Positions 57,672 to 64,000 of a stretch of 64,000 nucleotides of DNA are shown one piece after another. The notes beneath the pieces were generated by a model, which saw only the letters and a list, made by a program, of their open reading frames with translations, had not been told where the DNA came from and ran no database searches. The DNA comes from Phocaeicola oris (GTDB taxonomy: Bacteria; Bacteroidota; Bacteroidia; Bacteroidales; Bacteroidaceae): NCBI RefSeq assembly GCF_021295095.1, contig NZ_JAJLQX010000010.1:47000-110999 (forward strand). The letters are read 5' to 3'. A program made the position numbers and the translations under genes. Position 1 is the first letter of the stretch. Each line of letters starts with the position of its first letter.

Positions 57672-59024
57672 ATGAATATTTCATTTGAGAAGATTGACGA
57701 TGTAGACGCATTGCTCACCGTCAATATCGACAAGGCAGATTGTCAGGAAAAAGTAGATAAGGCATTGAAGGTATATCGTCAGAAAGCTAATATTCCGGGT
57801 TTTCGTCGTGGCATGGTTCCTATGAGCTTAATCAAACGTCAGTTTGAAAAATCGGTTTTAGCTGAAGAGATTGATAAGTTGATGGAGGAGAAAGTGAATG
57901 CCTATATTAAAGATAATAAGATTCAAATGCTTGGCATGCCATTGCCAAATAAGGAGAAGAGTAAGCCGGTGGATCTGAATACAGATAATTTTGAATTCGC
58001 TTTTGACATTGCTTTGGCTCCGGAATTCAAAATTGAGTTGGGTAAGGACGATAAGATTCCTTATTATATTATAGAAGTGACTGACGAAATGGTTAATCAA
58101 CAGGTTGACTCATTCCGTGACCGTGCCGGTAAATATGAGAAAGTTAACGAATACAGCGACAATGATATGATGAAAGGGCTGCTTGTTGAACTTGATGAGA
58201 ATGGCAATGCAAAGGAAGACGGTATCAATATAGAAAGTGCTATGCTGATGCCTTCGTTTATTAAGAACGAGGAGCAGAAAGCAATCTTTAAGAATGCTAA
58301 GGTTAACGATGTATTGACATTCAATCCTGCAATTGCATACGAAAATAACGATACAGAACTTTCTTCTTTATTAAAGATTAAGAAAGAAGAAGTTGCCGGT
58401 CATAACGGAAACTTCACCTATCAGGTAGAAGAGATTCAGCATCTGGTTCCTGCAGAATTTAGTCAGGAGTTTTTTGATCAGGTTTATGGTAAGGACGTTG
58501 TTAAGAGCGAAGAGGATTTCCGTCAGAAAGTTAAAGATGGTATCGAGGCTCAGTTGAAAGGCGATAGTAATTATAAGTTCATGATTGATTCCCGTGAGTA
58601 TGCTATGAATAAGGTTGGTAAACTGACTTTCCCCGATGCTTTATTGAAACGTATTATGCTGGAGAATAATAAGGATAAAGCTGAGGAATATGTTGAGTCT
58701 AATTACGAAGGGAGTATCAAAGAACTTACTTGGCATTTGATTAAGAGCCAGTTGGTTGAGGCTTTTGGTATTAAAGTTGAAAATGGGGAGATTAAAGAAA
58801 TGGCTCGTCAGGCTACTTTAGCTCAGTTTGCTCAGTATGGTATGTCAAATATTCCGGAGGATTTACTTGACAATTATGTTAAACAGATGATGCAGAAACC
58901 GGAATCAGTGGATAACTTAGTTAATCGTGTTATCGAGAATAAGTTAGGTGCTGAGTTGATTGAAAAGGTCACTTTGGATAAGAAGACAGTTACATTGGAC
59001 GAGTTCAATAAACTGTTCCAATAA
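57672..59024 (+). CDS. tig: Trigger factor (ribosome-associated chaperone)
   Basis: A 450-residue chaperone that meets nascent chains at the ribosome exit. The N-terminal ribosome-binding region is present (IPGFRRGMVPMSLIKRQF at about 42-59; E. coli has GFRxGKVP). The middle domain (about 150-240) has diverged from the peptidyl-prolyl isomerase type. The C-terminal helical domain ends VTLDKKTVTLDEFNKLFQ. The order tig-clpP-clpX is conserved across bacteria and is kept here. A 10-bp hairpin (59032-59056) after the stop may attenuate read-through. Confidence 0.95.
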   Translation: MNISFEKIDDVDALLTVNIDKADCQEKVDKALKVYRQKANIPGFRRGMVPMSLIKRQFEKSVLAEEIDKLMEEKVNAYIKDNKIQMLGMPLPNKEKSKPVDLNTDNFEFAFDIALAPEFKIELGKDDKIPYYIIEVTDEMVNQQVDSFRDRAGKYEKVNEYSDNDMMKGLLVELDENGNAKEDGINIESAMLMPSFIKNEEQKAIFKNAKVNDVLTFNPAIAYENNDTELSSLLKIKKEEVAGHNGNFTYQVEEIQHLVPAEFSQEFFDQVYGKDVVKSEEDFRQKVKDGIEAQLKGDSNYKFMIDSREYAMNKVGKLTFPDALLKRIMLENNKDKAEEYVESNYEGSIKELTWHLIKSQLVEAFGIKVENGEIKEMARQATLAQFAQYGMSNIPEDLLDNYVKQMMQKPESVDNLVNRVIENKLGAELIEKVTLDKKTVTLDEFNKLFQ

Positions 59025-59174
59025 TTAGCTGTTTTGGCAGTATCCAACTGCTAAAACTTGCTAAAAAGAGGAAGTTTCTTTCTTATACTTCGTTTCAGGT
59101 ATAAAAGTTGTGGTTAGTTTCACGTATTTTTATTTAGCGAAGAAGAAATAAACCTCCTCTTTTTATCACTAACA

Positions 59175-59876
59175 ATGAAGGATTTTACAATGATTGACGA
59201 TTTTAGAAAATTTGCCACTCAGAAATATGGTATGAGCGGTATGGTACTCGATGATGTTGTTAAAGCACAAAACGGATATTTGAATCCATATATCTTGGAA
59301 GAGCGCCAGTTAAATGTAACACAGTTAGATGTATTCTCTCGTTTGATGATGGATAGAATCATATTTCTGGGTACTGAGATAAACGATTATACAGCAAACA
59401 CATTACAGGCTCAACTGCTGTATTTGGATTCTGTTGATACCGATAAAGATATTTCTATTTATCTAAACTCTCCGGGCGGTTCGGTTTATGCCGGATTAGG
59501 CATCTATGATACAATGCAGTTTATTAACAGCGATGTGGCGACTATTTGTACCGGCATGGCAGCTTCTATGGCAGCGGTGTTATTGGTTGCCGGGAAAGAG
59601 GGTAAGCGTTCTGCTTTGCAGCATTCTCGTGTGATGATACATCAGCCGATGGGAGGAGCTCAGGGGCAGGCTTCTGACATTGAGATTACTGCTCGTGAAA
59701 TTCAGAAGTTGAAGAAAGAGTTGTATACGATTATTGCTGACCACTCACATAATTCGTATGATAAAGTGTGGGCTGATTCAGATCGCGATTATTGGATGAC
59801 AGCCGATGAAGCGAAAGCTTATGGTATGATTGATCAGGTAATGATGCGTAAACCGGAGGCAAAAGGATCAAAGTAA
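59175..59876 (+). CDS. clpP: ATP-dependent Clp protease proteolytic subunit
   Basis: A 233-residue serine protease that forms the 14-mer chamber fed by ClpX. The catalytic Ser is in GMAASMAAVLL, the His in RVMIHQPMGGAQGQ and the Asp in DSDRDYWMTADEAKAYG. The N-terminal extension (about 30 residues before LLxxR-like IIFLGTEI) is longer than in E. coli and may include a pro-sequence. The gene lies 150 bp after tig and 31 bp before clpX. Confidence 0.96.
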   Translation: MKDFTMIDDFRKFATQKYGMSGMVLDDVVKAQNGYLNPYILEERQLNVTQLDVFSRLMMDRIIFLGTEINDYTANTLQAQLLYLDSVDTDKDISIYLNSPGGSVYAGLGIYDTMQFINSDVATICTGMAASMAAVLLVAGKEGKRSALQHSRVMIHQPMGGAQGQASDIEITAREIQKLKKELYTIIADHSHNSYDKVWADSDRDYWMTADEAKAYGMIDQVMMRKPEAKGSK

Positions 59877-59907
59877 TAGAATACTTAATTATATATACAT
59901 AGTAAAA

Positions 59908-61158
59908 TTGGAAGATAAGAAGAAAAGAAATAAACGTATCTGCAGTTTCTGCGGGAGAACAGAGGATGAAGTTGGGTTTTTGATTACGGGACTTAACGGA
60001 TGTATCTGTGATCAGTGTGCTGAACAGGCTCATACCATAGTTGCCGAAGCTACGGAAGCTAAAAATAAAGCTGCTAATCAGTTCCATTTAGATGAAGTCC
60101 CTAAACCAATGGAAATTAAGGCATTCCTTGATCAGTATGTCGTCGGGCAAGATGATGCTAAACGCTATTTGTCTGTTGCGGTATATAATCATTATAAACG
60201 GTTGATGCAGAAAGATTCGCATGATGATGTGGAGATTGAGAAGTCGAATATTATTATGGTTGGTAATACCGGAACTGGTAAAACATTGTTGGCTCGTACC
60301 ATTGCTAAATTGTTGAAAGTACCATTTACCATTGTTGACGCGACAGTTTTGACAGAGGCCGGTTATGTTGGTGAAGATATAGAAAGTATACTGACTCGTT
60401 TACTACAGGTTGCTGATTATGATGTGCCTGCTGCCGAGCGTGGAATTGTGTTTATTGATGAGATAGATAAGATTGCACGAAAAGGCGATAATCCGTCTAT
60501 CACTCGTGATGTAAGCGGTGAAGGAGTTCAGCAGGGGTTGTTGAAGCTCCTTGAAGGATCTATAGTCAATGTTCCGCCTCAGGGTGGCAGAAAACATCCT
60601 GATCAAAAGTATATTCCGGTCAATACAAAGAACATTCTCTTTATTTGCGGTGGAGCATTTGATGGTATAGAGCGTAAGATAGCTCAACGTCTGAATACAC
60701 ATGTCATTGGATACTCTTCGGTGGAGAATGCTGATCGGGTCGACCGTTCTAATCTGATGCAGTATATCTCTCCTCAGGATTTGAAATCATTTGGGCTGAT
60801 ACCTGAAATTATTGGTCGTTTGCCTATTCTCACTTATTTGAATCCGTTGGATCGGACTGTTTTGCGTCGTATTCTCACAGAGCCGAAAGATTCTATTATC
60901 AATCAGTATGTTAAACTATTTGATATGGATGGCATTAAATTGACGTTCCAGCCAGAAGTGTTTGAATATATTGTGGATGAGGCTGTTCAGTTTAAACTCG
61001 GTGCTCGAGGGCTTCGATCCATTGTAGAAACTATCATGATGGATGCTATGTTTTCCTTACCTTCCGAGAAAGTTACCTCTTTTGAAGTAACAGTCGATTA
61101 TTCTGAGAAACAAATGGCAAAAGCTAACCTGTCGCGTCTGGAGAACTCCACAAATTGA
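59908..61158 (+). CDS. clpX: ATP-dependent Clp protease ATP-binding subunit ClpX
   Basis: A 416-residue AAA+ unfoldase. The N-terminal zinc-binding domain has [12 protein letters not shown] and CICDQC (about 11-38). The Walker A motif is GNTGTGKT, Walker B is IVFIDEIDK, and the C-terminal sensor 2 region is [12 protein letters not shown]. The frame starts with TTG at 59908 ([10 protein letters not shown]); no ATG is available upstream in frame, and the first internal Met falls after the zinc domain. TTG is therefore the probable start. A perfect hairpin terminator follows at 61203-61236. Confidence 0.95.
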   Translation: MEDKKKRNKRICSFCGRTEDEVGFLITGLNGCICDQCAEQAHTIVAEATEAKNKAANQFHLDEVPKPMEIKAFLDQYVVGQDDAKRYLSVAVYNHYKRLMQKDSHDDVEIEKSNIIMVGNTGTGKTLLARTIAKLLKVPFTIVDATVLTEAGYVGEDIESILTRLLQVADYDVPAAERGIVFIDEIDKIARKGDNPSITRDVSGEGVQQGLLKLLEGSIVNVPPQGGRKHPDQKYIPVNTKNILFICGGAFDGIERKIAQRLNTHVIGYSSVENADRVDRSNLMQYISPQDLKSFGLIPEIIGRLPILTYLNPLDRTVLRRILTEPKDSIINQYVKLFDMDGIKLTFQPEVFEYIVDEAVQFKLGARGLRSIVETIMMDAMFSLPSEKVTSFEVTVDYSEKQMAKANLSRLENSTN

Positions 61159-61202
61159 TATTTATATCTTATTTATTAAGAATAAAAGGTTGTTTTGTAA
61201 AA

Positions 61203-61236
61203 AAGTTCCCAAATAAATTGTTTTATTTGGGAACTT
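61203..61236 (+). terminator. Perfect 15-bp hairpin between clpX and recQ
   Basis: AAGTTCCCAAATAAA (61203-61217) and its exact complement (61222-61236) enclose a 4-nt loop. It is followed by TGTTTAT, so it is a likely clpX terminator. A TAACTTTG box at 61242-61249 directly beyond it could be the recQ -7 element, with ATTG (61217-61220) as a weak -33 in the loop. Confidence 0.75.
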
Positions 61237-61292
61237 GTTTATAACTTTGTTAGTATTCAATGAACGGAGGAAGACATTGACTCACATTAATT

Positions 61293-63494
61293 ATGTTTTT
61301 ACGTACAATGGCAGAAAAAAGTGAACTAACGAAAGCGCTGAAGAAATATTTTGGATTTGATACATTTAAGGGAAATCAAGAAGCTATTATTCGCAATCTT
61401 TTAGCAGGAAAGAATACATTTGTACTGATGCCTACCGGTGGAGGAAAATCGCTCTGCTATCAATTGCCTTCTCTTCTGATGGAGGGGATAGCTATTGTTA
61501 TCTCCCCGTTGATTGCGCTGATGAAAAATCAGGTGGATGCCATGCGCGACTTTAGTGACGAGGATGGTGTCGCGCATTTCATTAATTCTTCTTTAAACAA
61601 AACCGCCATTGATCAAGTTAAGAAAGATATTGTTGATGGTAAGACAAAGCTGCTTTACGTTGCTCCGGAATCGCTTACCAAAGATGAAAATATAGAATTC
61701 CTCAAAACGGTGAAGATTTCTTTTTATGCTATTGATGAAGCGCATTGTATATCAGAGTGGGGACATGATTTCCGCCCGGAATATCGCAATATTCGTCCTA
61801 CCATCAATAAAATAAGCGATAAGTCTGTGCCGGTTATTGCTCTCACCGCAACTGCTACACCAAAAGTTCGTTCAGATATAAAGAAGAGTTTGGACATTCT
61901 TGATGCTCGGGAGTTTGTTTCTTCTTTCAACCGTCCAAACTTGTATTACGAGGTTCGTTCTAAGACGGCGGATGTTGATAAGGATATCATTAAATTTATT
62001 AAGGATAATTCCGGAAAATCGGGTATTATCTATTGCTTAAGTCGTAAAAAGGTAGAAGGACTGGCTGCTGTTTTGCAGGCTAATGATATCAAGGCTCTGC
62101 CATATCACGCAGGTATGGATTCTGCTACACGAACGGCGAATCAAGATGCTTTCCTGAAGGAGGATATTGATGTCATTGTTGCCACTATTGCATTTGGAAT
62201 GGGTATTGACAAGCCGGATGTGCGTTTTGTTATCCATTATGATATTCCTAAGAGTCTTGAAGGATACTACCAAGAGACAGGTCGTGCGGGTCGTGACGGA
62301 GGTGAAGGTGTTTGTATTACTTTCTATTCGAGCAAGGATTTGCAGAAGCTGGAGAAGTTTATGCAGAATAAACCTATTGCTGAACAGGAAATCGGTCGTC
62401 AGCTTTTAAGGGAAACATCTGCTTATGCGGAATCTTCTATATGCCGTAGAAAGACGTTGTTGCATTATTTTGGAGAAGATTATTTGGAAGATAATTGTGG
62501 TAATTGCGACAATTGTTTGAATCCAAAAAAGAAGGTAGAGGCAAAAGAACAATTGTGTTCCGTTCTGGAAACGGTTTTGGCAGTGAAAGAGAATTTCAAG
62601 GACGATTATATCATTAATATATTGATGGGTAAGGAAAATTCTGAAATTATTGCTCATGGCCATGAGGAATTGGAAGAATTTGGAACAGGAATGGGCGATG
62701 ATGAGAAGTTGTGGAGTGCTGTTATCCGTCAGGCATTGATAGCCGGTTATTTAATTAAGGATGTAGAAAGCTATGGATTACTGAAAGTTTCACCCGAAGG
62801 GAAAAAGTTTCTTGAGAATCCGGTCTCTTTTAAGATTGTCGAGGATAATGATTTTGAGGAGGAAGAAGAGGAGACTCCTGTTCATGGCGGTGCCTCTTGT
62901 GCAGTTGATCCGACTTTGTATTCTATGCTGAAAGACTTGCGTAAGAAGATGTCTAAGAAATTGGATGTCCCGCCTTATGTTATTTTCCAAGATCCTTCTT
63001 TGGAGTCAATGGCTACTATTTACCCTGTCACCGTCGAAGAATTGCAGAATATTCCGGGGGTTGGAGCCGGAAAAGCAAAACGCTATGGAAAAGAGTTTTG
63101 TGAACTGATTCGTAAACATTGTGAGGAGAATGAGATTGAGCGTCCTGAAGATTTGAGAGTTCGTACGGTAGCGAATAAATCAAAGATGAAAGTCGCTATT
63201 ATTCAGGCTATTGATAGAAAAGTTGACTTTGAGGATATCGCAGAACTCCAAGGACTTGATCCTGATGAGTTGCTTAATGAAATTGACGCTATTGTCTATT
63301 CCGGAACGAAGTTGAATATAGATTATTATTTGAATGAGGTGATGGAAGAAGATCAGGTAGAAGATATATACGACTATTTTAAAGAATCGACTACCGATAG
63401 TATCGAGGACGCGATGTCTGAGTTAGGTGAGGATTATTCTGAGGATGAGATTCGTTTGGTTCGAATCAAGTTTATATCCGAAATGGCAAATTAA
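61293..63494 (+). CDS. recQ: ATP-dependent DNA helicase RecQ
   Basis: A 733-residue 3'-5' DNA helicase for recombination and replication repair. Helicase motifs: VLMPTGGGKSLCYQLPS (I), AIDEAHCISEWGHDFRP (II, DEAH), ALTATATPKV (III) and QETGRAGRDGGEG (VI). The RecQ zinc site is at about 380-410 (SICRRKTLLHYFGE, CGNCDNCLNP). The winged-helix region follows, and the HRDC domain lies at about 540-610 (PPYVIFQDPSLESMA, IPGVGAGKAKRYG). An acidic C-terminal extension of about 100 residues is present. The ATG at 61308 (MAEKSEL) is an alternative and perhaps better start. It is separated from clpX by a terminator. Confidence 0.95.
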   Translation: MFLRTMAEKSELTKALKKYFGFDTFKGNQEAIIRNLLAGKNTFVLMPTGGGKSLCYQLPSLLMEGIAIVISPLIALMKNQVDAMRDFSDEDGVAHFINSSLNKTAIDQVKKDIVDGKTKLLYVAPESLTKDENIEFLKTVKISFYAIDEAHCISEWGHDFRPEYRNIRPTINKISDKSVPVIALTATATPKVRSDIKKSLDILDAREFVSSFNRPNLYYEVRSKTADVDKDIIKFIKDNSGKSGIIYCLSRKKVEGLAAVLQANDIKALPYHAGMDSATRTANQDAFLKEDIDVIVATIAFGMGIDKPDVRFVIHYDIPKSLEGYYQETGRAGRDGGEGVCITFYSSKDLQKLEKFMQNKPIAEQEIGRQLLRETSAYAESSICRRKTLLHYFGEDYLEDNCGNCDNCLNPKKKVEAKEQLCSVLETVLAVKENFKDDYIINILMGKENSEIIAHGHEELEEFGTGMGDDEKLWSAVIRQALIAGYLIKDVESYGLLKVSPEGKKFLENPVSFKIVEDNDFEEEEEETPVHGGASCAVDPTLYSMLKDLRKKMSKKLDVPPYVIFQDPSLESMATIYPVTVEELQNIPGVGAGKAKRYGKEFCELIRKHCEENEIERPEDLRVRTVANKSKMKVAIIQAIDRKVDFEDIAELQGLDPDELLNEIDAIVYSGTKLNIDYYLNEVMEEDQVEDIYDYFKESTTDSIEDAMSELGEDYSEDEIRLVRIKFISEMAN

Positions 63495-63569
63495 GGTCAT
63501 ATTATACCTTATTATATATATAGATCAATCAATCCGTTGTTCTTCATCGTATTCAAACTCGATCAGTTT

Positions 63570-63710
63570 GAGTGTTCAAAGTGACGCGTATGAAGATGAA
63601 AACTGATCCGTATGAGTTGTTCGATTCATCCGCATGAGTTGCTCAAGTCATCCGCATGAGTTGCTCAAGTCATCCGCATGAGTTGCTCGGTTCATGCGTA
63701 TGAGTTTGCG
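63570..63710 (+). repeat. Dispersed 22-bp-array element, copy F (second unit type)
   Basis: Four tandem 22-bp units at 63606-63693 (ATCCGCATGAGTTGCTCAAGTC and variants, two identical), with a partial fifth. They share the unit type of copy C. The left edge has AAAGTGACGCGTATGA. The conserved flanks of copies B-D are absent or very diverged, so this copy is mainly the array. The array ends about 200 bp before the rRNA promoter. The sequence between (63711-63890) has no gene. Confidence 0.8.
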
Positions 63711-63891
63711 CCTCCCTGTTCATCGCTTTTATCCTTCCTTTGCGTGTCTTTTCAATGCCGTGATCGTCATTTCGCGTATTTTCTCCCGCTTCTCCGGGCA
63801 CGTTCCCGAAATCTTTTTCGTCTCTAGCATATTGAGAATCAGCGTATTGTTATAAAGGGATGGAAATAAGTTAAAAAAAAGCATAAAAAGA

Positions 63892-63923
63892 TTTGCGTGT
63901 TATTTAAAGTTGTTCTACCTTTG
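63892..63923 (+). promoter_or_regulatory. rRNA-operon promoter
   Basis: TTTG at 63892-63895, a 20-nt spacer and TACCTTTG at 63916-63923 match the Bacteroidota consensus exactly. It is followed by an rRNA-leader-like sequence. Confidence 0.8.
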
Positions 63924-63929
63924 TACCCG

Positions 63930-64000
63930 CTTTCCGCAAGGGAGCGCATCGATCTTTGAAAGAATGACAAACAGACAAAGCAGTACAAGCGTTCCGTATT
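63930..64000 (+). other. Leader of an rRNA operon (16S gene beyond the window)
   Basis: GATCTTTGAAAGAATGACAAACAGACAAAG (63952-63981, given here in two parts: GATCTTTGAAAGAATG and ACAAACAGACAAAG) resembles the sequence that precedes 16S rRNA in Bacteroides, where it takes part in RNase III and antitermination processing. No rRNA is reached before the edge. Confidence 0.7.

Noticed and set aside
59032-59056. Hairpin after tig as a strong terminator
   Set aside because: The stem has a mismatch and no T-run follows, so read-through into clpP is more likely.

Overview
The window is a chromosomal segment of an AT-rich, strictly anaerobic Bacteroidales bacterium (Bacteroides/Parabacteroides-like; the genus cannot be fixed from sequence alone). 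Evidence: two SusC/SusD pairs, an ECF sigma/FecR/STN-receptor signalling set, several promoters of the Bacteroidota type (TTTG, 19-21 nt, TAnnTTTG), a 2-oxoacid:ferredoxin oxidoreductase, class III ribonucleotide reductase, and exported proteins that mature with an N-terminal Gln.

Layout. 1-4140 (minus): aldo/keto reductase (partial), SufE, a lipoprotein glutaminyl cyclase/M28 enzyme, an unusual C26 amidotransferase-M19 dipeptidase fusion, a DUF4491 membrane protein and an Lrp/AsnC regulator. 4723-9176: two tandem DUF5009-type membrane acyltransferase paralogues (minus), divergent from an exported glycerophosphodiesterase and an exported esterase (plus). 9208-9279: tRNA-Arg(CCT). 9527-16053: an Oar-like TonB receptor, then korAB. 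16129-17245: a decayed IS1380-type element. 17891-20476: nrdDG. 20909-25917 (minus): beta-barrel receptor, LytS/LytTR two-component pair and an AlkZ-related protein. 26393-30281: lipopolysaccharide/lipid A genes and purN. 30435-32924: acpP-fabF-rnc. 33536-40380: GH127 lipoprotein and a SusCD pair. 40737-56652: a large carbohydrate locus with sigma/anti-sigma, SusCD, DUF1080, an unrecognised Tat-exported protein, DoxX, three Tat-exported Gfo/Idh/MocA-fold proteins (one GH109-like) and a FucP-type MFS transporter. 57153-63494: RRM protein (minus), then tig-clpP-clpX-recQ. The right edge holds an rRNA-operon promoter and leader.

The most unusual signal is a dispersed non-coding element present six times (about 4365, 20580, 33190, 41318, 56795 and 63570). 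Each copy has a tandem array of 22-bp palindromic units, and most also carry conserved flanks of about 100-170 bp. The unit sequence differs between copies (GTTTCAC type versus ATCCGYATGAGTTG type) but the 22-bp period is kept. One copy sits between an ECF sigma gene and its FecR anti-sigma gene, and another about 200 bp upstream of the rRNA promoter. I do not recognise it as a named element.

The second candidate system is the 48139-56652 cluster. Four consecutive or near-consecutive products carry twin-arginine signals, and three of them have an NAD-binding Gfo/Idh/MocA fold. With the DUF1080 protein this suggests redox-assisted glycoside cleavage outside the cytoplasm, fed by the adjacent SusCD pair.
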